The notes beneath the pieces are model-generated. The model saw only the letters and a program-made list of their open reading frames with translations. It made no database searches and was not told the DNA's origin. DNA of 64,000 bases from Novosphingopyxis iocasae (GTDB taxonomy: Bacteria; Pseudomonadota; Alphaproteobacteria; Sphingomonadales; Sphingomonadaceae): the NCBI RefSeq assembly GCF_014334095.1, contig NZ_CP060495.1, positions 457,001 to 521,000 of the forward strand. Reading direction: 5' to 3'. Of the stretch, positions 55,210 through 63,976 are shown in pieces; the first letter of the stretch is position 1; each line of letters starts with the position of its first letter. A program made the translations under genes and the position numbers.

Positions 55210-57902
55210 TCCAGCGGCCAACTGACATCCGTGTCGCCGAATTCCGGGCTCGGCCTATCCCATGGATCATCGTGCACCACCTACTCACCGCCGAACTCGT
55301 TCGCGAACTTGCAATCGCGATCGTCGACGTTGGAAGTTGTGGCCGGCTGGCGCTTGCAGACCTCGTAGACGAGCTGGCACCAGCCGGTGATTCGGCGCTC
55401 TCCTCTTGGTCAATTGTCACGCGTGGCACGTCGGACCCGCTTGCGGACTTCCTCACTCGCTACATTACTACAATGGTCTGGCGGGGCGACGACCCAGTTT
55501 CGCAGACGCACGAGAAGGTCGCAACGGAGGACGCGGCTTGGATCGGGGTCTTGGACGGCGCGTTTCGCCTCTCTTGCGCCGACCTCGGGTCGATAGGGCG
55601 GCTTGACGACGAGCGCCTATCGCCCGCATCGCTAGCCATGGCGCAAGCGCGGGCGGCGGCCGCAGATGAAAGCCACGTAGATATTGGGTTCTTAGACGCC
55701 GTGCGCAACATCAGTGAAGGAGGGGCACCTCTCCTCTCCGCGCTGCTGACTAAGCACTTCGGCGACCTGCTCGCCGATGCCGACCGGTGGGACCTAGCCA
55801 AGGCATGCTATCTCGACGCGGCCGCCCGGCTCTCCGACCCCAAAGAGGATTGGCGGGAAGCGACCGAAGCAGCAGCCGACGTAACTATCCAATGCGTCGC
55901 CATGGCCGAGTGGCACTTGAACGGCCCCGCAGCGGCCGCCGCGCTGCTCGAGCAGCTGGTATCACGGCGTTCTATCGATGCGGCGCCGCTGCCTGCGCTA
56001 AACGCCGGGTTCGAATTGATGAATGCCAGATTCGCCGAGGGCACCTTCTCGACTGTCTGGCCCGAGACCCGGTCCACGACTTACGCCGCACCGCTGCTCC
56101 TCAGCAGCCACCACCTCGACAATGCAGTCACCTACTCAGCAACTGGCAAATACAGGGACGCGCATCGCTGGTTTTGGGCCACACTGCGACGGCAGACGGC
56201 GCTTGGAGGGACAACGGAGAGCTGGACGACTAAGGGGCACTACGGAAGGTCCCTAATCGACGAGGTGCGATCGGGCCTCGGCGGCGACCTGCGACCCGAC
56301 TCCTTCTTGCTAGGGGTCAGGCTGCTCGTCGAGAGCGGGCGGCGCGACCTCGCCGAGGGAACGGTGTGGGACGAACCCCTAATTGAGGCATACGTCGATC
56401 TCACCGTGATCGAGGCCCTACGTGCGATTGCCCAGCGTAGTCCTGGCACCGCGAGCGCCCGCTCTATGGTCGCGACCGTTCTGCGGCGCGAGTGGCTGAT
56501 AGCGATGCCGCGCGACCGCGAGGAGTTGGCCCGTGAACTTCTAGCGGGCCTAACCGCGGCGGCGTGCGAGGGGGCGCATACGGGCGTATCCAACACCAAC
56601 ACGGGAGGGCTCGCGCTCAAGTCGCTCCGGCAGGTCGGTGCGCTACGTCCCGACTTCAGCAGCCTCATCGGCGACGAACTTGTCCGACTTATGGATGACG
56701 TTGTCGCCAACCGCGCAGCTATCACGATCTCAGAGGTGATCGAGACCGCAGCAGAGTTCTTGGCAGGCATGGATCCGTGGACTTCGCGGGTGCTCCTAGA
56801 CCGGACGCTCGACGTCGTGGACCGGCTGCCGGACGACGCCTTCTGGCCCTTAACTCACGCGGCTCGCCGTCTTTTGGGGTCGGACGCCGCCGCGCGGATT
56901 TCTAGCAAGGACGCAGACTTCGGCCGAAGGCGATCGACCGCGCTAGTCAAACTCGCGCTGAACGCCAAGTCCGAGAACGCCTCGCTTCTCTATCTTATGG
57001 AGGAGGTAGATCCCACCGAAGTTGCCGCGCATGTTAATGCGGCCGGCATGGCCGGGATCATCGACGGTGTGCGCAAGCGCGCGCTTGAGACATCGTCGAG
57101 TGCCGCCACGGCCAACATTCATGCGCTGCTCGCCGCCCCGCGCATCGTAGGGGAGGAGGGCGTCATGGATGCTTTGACCGGTCTCAAAGAGATACTCTGT
57201 TCGGCAACACGCGAGCGGCCGTCGCCATCACTCTACAACGGCTACGAAGCGGTGCTCATGCTCGGGCGAAACGGCGATCGGATCGCCGCCGAACTGGGTG
57301 ACCAGTCGGCATTCTTGGAACGCGCGCGCGGACTGCGCGAGACGCTTGCCGCACTCTGGCGCGCGGCAACGGCGCGACCGGCGCTTTTCGCCGACTTTGC
57401 GATCCCGCCCCGGACTCGCCCCAACCGTGTCACGGTCCACAATTGGACCTTCGCCACCCTCGAGTTCGTCCGATGGCTGGGAACACAGGACGCGCTGGAG
57501 GAACCCCTTGCGACCGCATTCGAAGAGGAGGCATTGCGTGAAGGCATGTCGACGGCACTAGCGATGCACTCGACTAGATCCGGCAGCATCGACGCCGATG
57601 TCGTGAGGACGGAGCGTGCGGACGCATTCTACGCCGCACTTGGAGAGAGGCTGGCGCGACTTGATTCTTTTGACGAGACGGAGGCCGGACTGGCCATCCG
57701 TATCCTTCTCGATCGCGCAATGGCGCTCGGCCCCCGCGGCGAGGACGCGGCGCTGCTGACCGCCGCGCGACGGCTCGACCAGCGCCTCGATCCGGACGAC
57801 CCAGTGGTCTCCGCCTACGCCGCGAAGCTGCGGCAGGATCCGAAGCTAAGGCTCAGCCTGTCGCCTCTGCTGAATGGCGCGCTTGCTGACACGCCATTGT
57901 GA
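55206..57902 (+). CDS. Large helical-repeat protein coupled to the nitrilase-like gene
   Basis: 898 residues with no recognised catalytic motif. Almost the entire length is predicted alpha-helix, with TPR-like pairs such as DRWDLAKACYLDAAARL, NGPAAAAALLEQLV and KYRDAHRWFWATLRRQTALG. There is no P-loop. The start ATG lies inside the stop of the preceding gene (ATGA). It may be the sensor or scaffold for the nitrilase-like partner. I know no described system made of this pair. Confidence 0.65.
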   Translation: MIQRPTDIRVAEFRARPIPWIIVHHLLTAELVRELAIAIVDVGSCGRLALADLVDELAPAGDSALSSWSIVTRGTSDPLADFLTRYITTMVWRGDDPVSQTHEKVATEDAAWIGVLDGAFRLSCADLGSIGRLDDERLSPASLAMAQARAAAADESHVDIGFLDAVRNISEGGAPLLSALLTKHFGDLLADADRWDLAKACYLDAAARLSDPKEDWREATEAAADVTIQCVAMAEWHLNGPAAAAALLEQLVSRRSIDAAPLPALNAGFELMNARFAEGTFSTVWPETRSTTYAAPLLLSSHHLDNAVTYSATGKYRDAHRWFWATLRRQTALGGTTESWTTKGHYGRSLIDEVRSGLGGDLRPDSFLLGVRLLVESGRRDLAEGTVWDEPLIEAYVDLTVIEALRAIAQRSPGTASARSMVATVLRREWLIAMPRDREELARELLAGLTAAACEGAHTGVSNTNTGGLALKSLRQVGALRPDFSSLIGDELVRLMDDVVANRAAITISEVIETAAEFLAGMDPWTSRVLLDRTLDVVDRLPDDAFWPLTHAARRLLGSDAAARISSKDADFGRRRSTALVKLALNAKSENASLLYLMEEVDPTEVAAHVNAAGMAGIIDGVRKRALETSSSAATANIHALLAAPRIVGEEGVMDALTGLKEILCSATRERPSPSLYNGYEAVLMLGRNGDRIAAELGDQSAFLERARGLRETLAALWRAATARPALFADFAIPPRTRPNRVTVHNWTFATLEFVRWLGTQDALEEPLATAFEEEALREGMSTALAMHSTRSGSIDADVVRTERADAFYAALGERLARLDSFDETEAGLAIRILLDRAMALGPRGEDAALLTAARRLDQRLDPDDPVVSAYAAKLRQDPKLRLSLSPLLNGALADTPL

Positions 57903-57941
57903 CAGCTGGGCTGACCCTACGAACACGCCCGCAACGCATAG

Positions 57942-58127
57942 CTAGCTGGCGGCGAGAGACGCCACCTCTTCGTTGGCCCACCGCTCATCGACATAGAAGG
58001 TCTTGTCGATCTGGCGCCACCGGCACCGGAAATCGCAAGATATAATGAGTTGATCGGCGTCGCCGAAAATCCTCACCCCGCCGCAAGATGCTGGCTGTTC
58101 CAGTTGTCTGCTTTGGCCGACCACCAA
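57942..58127 (-). CDS. Doubtful small ORF after the nitrilase/helical operon
   Basis: 61 residues from a TTG. The C-terminal two-thirds (FGDADQLIISCDFRCRWRQ, TFYVDERWANEEVASLAAS) has protein-like composition, but there is no clear ribosome site, no family and the start is rare. It could be the 3' remnant of a longer lost gene. Confidence 0.25.
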   Translation of the reverse strand: MVVGQSRQLEQPASCGGVRIFGDADQLIISCDFRCRWRQIDKTFYVDERWANEEVASLAAS

Positions 58128-58447
58128 TCTGAAGCGGACAGTTTTTAGCTCGGCCCACGTTCTGCCGGTCTGCAGTGCGCCCTAATTTCTGTCATTGAAC
58201 CTCCACCGCCGATTGCCTGAAAGCGGACGTTCCAGACTGGGGATAGGCATGTCAGTTGCGCGCCCCAAATCGGCATTCATGCAAGTTTGGACTGTGTTTG
58301 CAAGCGGACGCGATTAGTTCTTAATACTGACCAAATGCAACGGCAGTTCCAATCCTTACCGGTCCGCCATACACCGCCGTCTGCCGCAGCGTCCTACCCC
58401 TGAGCCACCGCGGCTACGCCAGCCTATCCAATATCAAAGTGGCCGCA
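58128..58447. other. Intergenic stretch with GCGGAC-type motifs
   Basis: No gene found. AAGCGGAC-type motifs occur near 58132, 58218 and 58306. Similar ones occur at 46.1-46.2 kb, on the other side of the defence genes. A region around 58380-58430 looks superficially like a tRNA 5' part but cannot be folded into one. Confidence 0.45.
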
Positions 58448-59599
58448 TCAATAGCGTTCATGGTGGGGATTTTCGTTCTGGAAAGGTTCCACCGTTCCAA
58501 AGTCGACTTGAATATGACGTCGAGCTACATCGACCTCGATCGATTCCATGCCTTCATCGGGGTCTTTTGGAACGGTGATCGCAAGTTCGAAGTCAACGCT
58601 CGTCTCCTTCGAAACGTCCTCAGACCCCAAACTGACATAGTCGCGATCTGGGCTATCACGGACCTCGAACCGAAAGCTCGCCTCGAAAGAGACCCGCGCC
58701 GCAACAAGGGTCGTGAAGGTGACGACGTCACTATCTACAGCAATTACGACCGGCGCTCCCGCTGCCTCCCAGTCGATACTTTGTAGCGTTGCCGAGAGCG
58801 GCTCGGTCTCGAATTCAACGCTGGACCAGCCGTCCGCGTAAAAGTCGACATCATCGAGCCTGTATTCTATTGCGCTCTCGATCTCTGCCGTGATTTCTTC
58901 GGTCTGCCCGGCCCTCAGTAGGTTTACCGCAGCCTCGGCGACCAAGCGACCGGATTCGTTGAAGAACGAGAGCGCTTGATTGAGGTCGGCGATGCAGACA
59001 AGGCGCTCAGATCCTGCACAGAAATTTGCCCAGCCTTTGTCGCCGCTCACGCAGAGGATCGACATCCCTTCACGCTGCGCATAGGCTTCGAGCGTCATGA
59101 GCGCGAAGGCGTCGGGAAATTCGCTCTTTTTTGCATCCTTGTTCTCGAAGGGAGTGAGGACGGAGAAATATCGATCGAGAATTTCGCCCGTGCGATCGTT
59201 CACCCCAAGCGCAGGGACGACCTCGCCGTTCACTGCATCCCTAAAGCTTTCAAATTGCTCATCTGCCGCAGCGCCTGAGTCGTCCTCAGCGCGATAACTT
59301 GCTATCGGCGCTACCTCGGCGGAATCGATCTTCCATCGCTTTCCGTGAGCCGAAAGGGCCTTCTTAAGCGCTCGCTGGGTTTCGGCGGCCTCCTTTGCGA
59401 TATGACGTGTCACCTCGCGCACGATAATTTCCGAAAACAGTACGGCGACGGCGCTGCCGGTGAATTGATCGAGCCTCCGGAAGATCGCGAAGTCAAGATT
59501 ACAGCCATACTTGTCGAATACATTGGTATCGATGGTAAGGGCCGAGATCGAGCCATCGGCGATTTTCGCCTTCACGTCATCGTCGGAGAGCTTGGGCAT
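58448..59599 (-). CDS. PIN-domain protein (DUF4935-like)
   Basis: 383 residues. The PIN active site is present: Asp24 in LTIDTNVFD, Glu57 in FSEIIVREV, Asp163 in EFPDAFALMTLEAY and Asp187 in CVSGDKGW. PIN proteins are metal-dependent RNases. Residues 230-380 form a separate beta-rich region (DFYADGWSSVEFETEPLSATLQS and so on) of unknown role, which distinguishes it from VapC toxins. There is no adjacent antitoxin-like gene. It fits an abortive-infection-type effector. Confidence 0.75.
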   Translation of the reverse strand: MPKLSDDDVKAKIADGSISALTIDTNVFDKYGCNLDFAIFRRLDQFTGSAVAVLFSEIIVREVTRHIAKEAAETQRALKKALSAHGKRWKIDSAEVAPIASYRAEDDSGAAADEQFESFRDAVNGEVVPALGVNDRTGEILDRYFSVLTPFENKDAKKSEFPDAFALMTLEAYAQREGMSILCVSGDKGWANFCAGSERLVCIADLNQALSFFNESGRLVAEAAVNLLRAGQTEEITAEIESAIEYRLDDVDFYADGWSSVEFETEPLSATLQSIDWEAAGAPVVIAVDSDVVTFTTLVAARVSFEASFRFEVRDSPDRDYVSLGSEDVSKETSVDFELAITVPKDPDEGMESIEVDVARRHIQVDFGTVEPFQNENPHHERY

Positions 59600-59670
59600 C
59601 GGGCTTATTCTGCTTCCACATTGCTAGGCAAATTATTCGTTATATCTGGAGGTCGCGGTTCGCATTGAAC

Positions 59671-60867
59671 TTATTCGCCATCCTCTTCCTCCCCCGCTTG
59701 CAAGGCGTCTCCGCCCATCATTAGGCTAGACCAGTCGGGAAATGCGCCACGCGCGATGATCGCATTGAAGATGCGCGTGACAAGCGCATCAGCAGCATCG
59801 AGGTCTATGGTCGATCGTGACGACAACACGCCGGAATGCACCGCTTGTGACCGCGCTCCGTAGAGCGATTTCATGTCAGCGAAGATCGTCGCCCGCTCGG
59901 CAGGTGTCTGGCCGAGGAGCCATGCCGCACGGCCGCCAATCTTATACGCGATTTCGGTATTGCTAGGGCTGTGGTCATGCATCAGCACAATCTCGGCCGC
60001 CATGCCGAGCTCGAGCGCGCGATCTACCGGGTTGATCGCCAGACGGGAACGCCCAAGCCGATCGATCGCGCGCGCCATGCTTACGCCGCCGCGGAAGGTT
60101 GCGAGGAGATCATAGGCTCGCCCGACTGCAGTGCCCTTAACCGAAAAAGCGACCAAAGGCATCGCAGCGAACGGACGCCCAGCCTGATTGCCGTCTCCAG
60201 CGACGAACAGGCTCGCGCGATCGGGCTGCAGTAGCGAAAATGGTAGCTCGACCGGACCGGTGCTGGCGAGGAGGCAAGCCAGGCGCACTCGTTGGCGCAC
60301 CTGATCACGGGCCGACGCCGCTGGTGTCGTCACGCTCTCGCCGAGCGAAGAGCCAGTGCGGAGCTCGAATGCGGGCTCGACGCAGTATCGAAGGCGAAGC
60401 ACGCTCGTTCCTGACGGCACGGGCAGCATCTGGAAAGGGATGCGATGCATCAGGCCTTCGAAAGTGTCATCCGGCTCAGCGTCCAGTGTCACGCCGCCGC
60501 CCAAATCGACGCTAGCATCTAGTTGCACGCCGAGGATTGCGCTCAGTTCGAAATAGTGTCCAACATTTCTCGCGATCTCTTCGCCAAAGGCAGCAAGAAT
60601 TGCCGCGGGTTCAAGCTTCTCGACCAGACGATCAATCGCCCAATCGCCGAACCGGCCCTGCGCTGTCGCTCCGCCGCCATCGCCAGTAAAAATCCAACTG
60701 TCGCTATAGGCGTCGAACGGCGAGACTTGCCGAAGGGCATCGCCAAGGGAATGACGTTTATCATCGCGCCACAAAGCATAGTGCTTGCCGCGATGAATTT
60801 CAGCCAGTTCGCGCGCAGCTTCTTCGAGCAGTTCTATTGCCTGAGTGTGCGTCAAATCCCCTCCCAT
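59671..60867 (-). CDS. ApeA-like HEPN-domain protein
   Basis: 398 residues from the ATG at 60867; an ATG 27 codons further upstream is possible. The C-terminal ~120 residues carry the HEPN pattern with RALELGMAAEIVLMHDH, then LYGARSQAVHSG, where Arg339-x4-His344 is the Rx4-6H catalytic motif. This matches ApeA-like HEPN RNases from abortive-infection systems. The N-terminal 300 residues are a beta-rich region probably for sensing. It follows the PIN gene in the same direction, 71 bases upstream, and could share a transcript. Confidence 0.72.
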   Translation of the reverse strand: MGGDLTHTQAIELLEEAARELAEIHRGKHYALWRDDKRHSLGDALRQVSPFDAYSDSWIFTGDGGGATAQGRFGDWAIDRLVEKLEPAAILAAFGEEIARNVGHYFELSAILGVQLDASVDLGGGVTLDAEPDDTFEGLMHRIPFQMLPVPSGTSVLRLRYCVEPAFELRTGSSLGESVTTPAASARDQVRQRVRLACLLASTGPVELPFSLLQPDRASLFVAGDGNQAGRPFAAMPLVAFSVKGTAVGRAYDLLATFRGGVSMARAIDRLGRSRLAINPVDRALELGMAAEIVLMHDHSPSNTEIAYKIGGRAAWLLGQTPAERATIFADMKSLYGARSQAVHSGVLSSRSTIDLDAADALVTRIFNAIIARGAFPDWSSLMMGGDALQAGEEEDGE

Positions 60868-60948
60868 CTTAATCAAAGATACGGTGTTGGCGAACACCGC
60901 TTTCACCCAATGGCGAAGATCATTACATCTCGCCGGGGGTGTGAACAT

Positions 60949-61414
60949 GGTCGAACATGCGCAGGTAAACGAGCCGAATCTCTCGGAGCAAACGCTTTCG
61001 TCTGCACTTATTGGCGACGCCTGAGAAGCAGGAGGTTGGTATCACGCACAAGATGCCCGGTCGAATGGCAGTTTCGCTCGGTTCGGCGACTAAGCCCGGA
61101 CAGTCCGAAACCGGCCCATTTTATGCCCCGTGCGCTATACGCACCATACCTGCTGACCAGAAATTCGAACTCCACATCTGAAAGCACACCATTGCCCCTA
61201 GGGGCCGGTCCATGATGCCGGATAACGTTCGATGCGTAATAGGCTAACGAGTGCGAAGCGCGTATTGAAAGGGCTTAAAGAAATATGTCCGCGTTGTCCG
61301 AGTCATGTCGATGGCTGGATTACCATGAAGACAGTTGCATCTTCAAGCACCAGGGTATGTCGACTAGACCCGGCCGAGCACTGGTGCACGGTAAAGGGCG
61401 GTCGCTCTTAGCGA
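60949..61414. other. Intergenic stretch between the HEPN gene and the downstream cluster
   Basis: About 470 bases without a credible gene on either strand. Base composition is moderately lower in GC than the neighbours. I see no hairpin with a T-tract, no repeat pair and no tRNA. Confidence 0.4.
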
Positions 61415-61888
61415 TCACCATTCGATGTCCTCGATGCTTTTCTTAAAGCGATGTGGCTGGGCCTCCATGGCGCGACGGAGCGTGGCACCGGGCGAGCAGT
61501 CGTAGTTCGAACGTGGCGCGCTGAGACGCAGCATAAGCAAGATCGACTGCCCTTCCGCACTGAGCCGCAGGTCAGTGATCGACCGGCCCTCACACGTGAC
61601 GATCTGCTCCAGCTCCAGATACTGCAGGTAATCCTCAAGGTATGCGCGTGAACCGTCGAACGTCTTCTCGACCATCTTTTCCGGTTGACGGACGTGCAGT
61701 TCCTTGTCGAGCGCCTCAAGAACATGCCGCATCTTTTCGACCGGATCGCTCATGCGATCACACCGGCAACGTCCGAGGCGGAAGGTGTTGAAGAGTTCGC
61801 CTATGGTTTCGTGGTAATCGCCGCGCGGATCACGGAAGAGCCACGTTTTCGCGACCTTCTCGACCTGTGCCGGGCCGCTGCCGAGCAT
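61415..61888 (-). CDS. Hypothetical protein, possible winged helix
   Basis: 157 residues. The segment from about 45 (MSDPVEKMRHVLEALDKEL) to YLEDYLQYLELEQIVTCEGRSITDLRLSAEGQ resembles a small winged-helix with a terminal strand pair, but this is not certain. The preceding 45 residues (TWLFRDPRGDYHETIGELF) also look protein-like. Start 61888 was favoured because GGAG stands five bases before its ATG, whereas the internal ATG at 61753 has no ribosome site. Confidence 0.55.
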   Translation of the reverse strand: MLGSGPAQVEKVAKTWLFRDPRGDYHETIGELFNTFRLGRCRCDRMSDPVEKMRHVLEALDKELHVRQPEKMVEKTFDGSRAYLEDYLQYLELEQIVTCEGRSITDLRLSAEGQSILLMLRLSAPRSNYDCSPGATLRRAMEAQPHRFKKSIEDIEW

Positions 61889-61910
61889 CTGCTCCAGTCC
61901 CCACGCCTTG

Positions 61911-62018
61911 TCAGGCTCCCCGGTCCACCACCATCGGCCGATCCTCGTGGATGGGACTCTCGCGTTTCGGCTTCGGCTTGATCCACCTTACCTGTTCGAT
62001 CCAACTCGTCTTGATCAT
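61911..62018 (-). CDS. Small basic protein (35 residues)
   Basis: Starts MIKTSWIEQVRWIKPKPKR and ends VVDRGA. AAGGAG is eight bases ahead of the ATG, an excellent ribosome site and the best in this region, although another ATG one base after it would be badly spaced. Lys/Arg/Pro-rich, with amphipathic character near the start. It precedes the 157-residue gene. No family known. Confidence 0.5.
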   Translation of the reverse strand: MIKTSWIEQVRWIKPKPKRESPIHEDRPMVVDRGA

Positions 62019-62058
62019 TTTTCATACTCCTTGAGATTACACTCCCGGAGATTTGATC

Positions 62059-62280
62059 TTACAGCAGCGGCATCTGCCTCTTTTCCCGCTCGCGCACTCG
62101 CGACGCGGCCGCCATTGCCTGTTGCGCGGCTCCTACCGCCCGGCGGTATTTGCTGGTCCTACGCCGCTCAGCGCGTTCGAAGCTCAGGGACACGTCGTCG
62201 AATCAGATAGAGGCGTATATCGCCGCCGCCATCGCGCGTAGCGTCTCGTCATGGGCCAGGGGGAGGGGCCGATTCGTCAT
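62059..62280 (-). pseudogene. Small gene interrupted by an in-frame TGA
   Basis: From the ATG at 62280 the frame reads MTNRPLPLAHDETLRAMAAA for 25 codons, meets TGA at 62203-62205, then continues open (FERAERRRTSKYRRAVG, then basic helix) to TAA at 62059. The two halves have the same protein-like character, so this looks like a 73-codon gene broken by one nonsense change. A selenocysteine or readthrough explanation has no support. Confidence 0.4.
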
Positions 62281-62328
62281 ACCATACGGGTAGAACATAA
62301 CCGGAACGAATCGGCAAGCCGGCGGAGG

Positions 62329-63281
62329 CTAAAACGGCAGTCCGGGCTGGGTCGGCAGCGGTGTAACCGAGTGGACCTCGTGGACGACGTAGGCTGGCTT
62401 GCTGACCGCGAGGCCGTGCTCGTTCAGCCTCACAGTTTCGGTCATGCTGACCTCGAGAAATGTGTTCGGAGGCGCGGCGACGCGATTGGCTTGGAAGTCC
62501 GCGACCCATTTGGTAGCCTCGTCCGCGATTTCGGCATCGATGGCGCGCCTTTGGTAGAGCAGGGACCACTTAACGCCGCCCTCGTATTGAGGTGATTTGA
62601 TGCGAACAGCGCCACGGATACTTGAGGCGCTCTCGGTCTGCTCTTCCTCTGGATCGTTCGGCGGCGCGGACCGTATATTCGCAACCTCGTCCTTCTCGAT
62701 GCGCGTGACGGGTTGCTCGTGGTGAAGGAAGGTCAGATCCTCGTAGCCATCGCGTTCGAGTGGCTTGAGGACACCGCGCACGTTCTTCCGGACATCCTGG
62801 TCGACGAGCAGCTTGGCAGTCTCGGTCGGAACGACAAGGCTTTGAACATCGCCAGCGATATTGATGGTCGTTGTCCCGGTTTGATCGCCTGTCGTGAATG
62901 TGACCGCTGGTGGCGTATCGCCTTTGCCGTAGATGCGCTTAAGTAGTGCGAAGAGGCCGAGACTGGGAGCACCAGTGATGCCGATCCATTCGGCGATCTC
63001 TTTGGCCGTGGCGACGTCTTTCTGACCGAGCAGGGTGGCTGCTTGGTCGAGGACCGATTGCACGAGGCTGAGGTCGAGCTGGAAGCACTGCTACTCTACG
63101 TCGGCATCGACCATGACCCGGATAGCGACCGCATCGCCATTGAACTTGCGGTTCGCGATCTGGACGATCTCAGCCATCACGAGAAGGGCAGGCGCTAGAT
63201 CTTGCACGTCCATTTCGTGCCCACGAGAGCGGGCCCGTCGTAGCGGATGCGGGTCCGCACGTGTTTCGTCAGATCGACCAT
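62329..63281 (-). pseudogene. Conserved mobile-element protein with frameshift and amber codon
   Basis: The full reading starts at ATG 63281 (MVDLTKHVRTRIRYDGPALVG), shifts frame near 63215-63222 where one C seems to be missing, continues with MDVQDLAPALLVMAEIVQ, reads through TAG at 63091-63093, and goes on with QCFQLDLSLVQSVLDQA to the stop at 62329. The order (N-terminal strand pair, D-L-A-P-A-L-L helix, then a hydrophobic-glycine stretch and a beta-rich tail ending VVHEVHSV) is that of a hypothetical protein widespread in phage-like islands. It lies nine bases after the LprI-like gene. Function unknown. Confidence 0.65.
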
Positions 63282-63290
63282 CGCTACGGA

Positions 63291-63656
63291 TCAGTCGGTT
63301 ATCGGAGGTTCTGGAAGGATCGGCGGCGTCGAGTCCGCGAAGGTCAGCCAGTGGGCCCAGATCGCGTGCGTCCGCGCGTTTGTCAGACGGTCGACGCAGT
63401 CGCCGGCCATCGTGCGAGCGATCGATCCCGGATACCAGCTTGTGAAGACAGCGCCGCATTCGGCGTCCCGGTATTTGATCCAAGCACGCTGCGCATCACG
63501 GAGCTCGGTGCGCGCCTTCGCGTATTCTTCGCCCCGGTCTGCAAGGCGTTCCATGGCGGCGGAGTAGTAACGGTTCAGTTCGGCGTCCGAGCTGTCGGCC
63601 GGCGCGTCGGCCTGCCCGAGCGCAGCAGCGGCCATCGTCAGAGCGTGAAGCAGCAT
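63291..63656 (-). CDS. LprI-like (DUF1311) protein
   Basis: 121 residues. A short signal peptide (LLHALTMAAAALGQADA) precedes the DUF1311 helix pair with ELRDAQRAWIKYRDAECGAVF and a second Cys in AGDCVDRL; these two Cys and the Q-x-A-W-x-x-Y-R-D-x-x-C core are the family signature. LprI of Mycobacterium inhibits lysozyme; for the family at large this is not general. Nine bases separate it from the next gene. Confidence 0.8.
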   Translation of the reverse strand: MLLHALTMAAAALGQADAPADSSDAELNRYYSAAMERLADRGEEYAKARTELRDAQRAWIKYRDAECGAVFTSWYPGSIARTMAGDCVDRLTNARTHAIWAHWLTFADSTPPILPEPPITD

Positions 63657-63709
63657 CGGTGATCCCCTCGTCGTTCCTATCGTTGAGTAGCAGCAGGCGA
63701 GGGCAACCG

Positions 63710-63976
63710 CTACTGGATCGTGGTGTCGCTCGGTCTTCCGAGAATGTGGGACGAAGTCTTCGTCTCGACGATATCACCGAACTGGAGCGGCGGAACCGGC
63801 ATTGATCTGATCACCCCGATCCGGATGCGCGTTCCGTTATCCCAGCGACCGCGCTTGTCATCCCAAACCTCGGCGAGGATCACGGGCCATATGTCTCCCT
63901 TCTCGTCACGCAAGTTGCACAGGGACCAGCCCATCAGGCAGGCGTCGAAATCGGTTTTCTTCTCGTCATCTTCCAT
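63710..63976 (-). CDS. Hypothetical small protein at the window edge
   Basis: 88 residues from ATG at 63976, complete. Acidic N-terminus (EDDEKKTDFDACLMGW), then strands with WPVILAEVWDD and a small basic middle (TRIRIGVIRSMPVPP). It resembles short hypothetical proteins of phage or plasmid origin, without a named family. It stands 53 bases upstream of the LprI-like gene. Confidence 0.5.
   Translation of the reverse strand: MEDDEKKTDFDACLMGWSLCNLRDEKGDIWPVILAEVWDDKRGRWDNGTRIRIGVIRSMPVPPLQFGDIVETKTSSHILGRPSDTTIQ

Noticed and set aside
58380-58430. tRNA-like stretch with GGCTCAGGGGTAG
   Set aside because: No T-arm GGTTCRA loop and no matching acceptor stem; it cannot form a cloverleaf.
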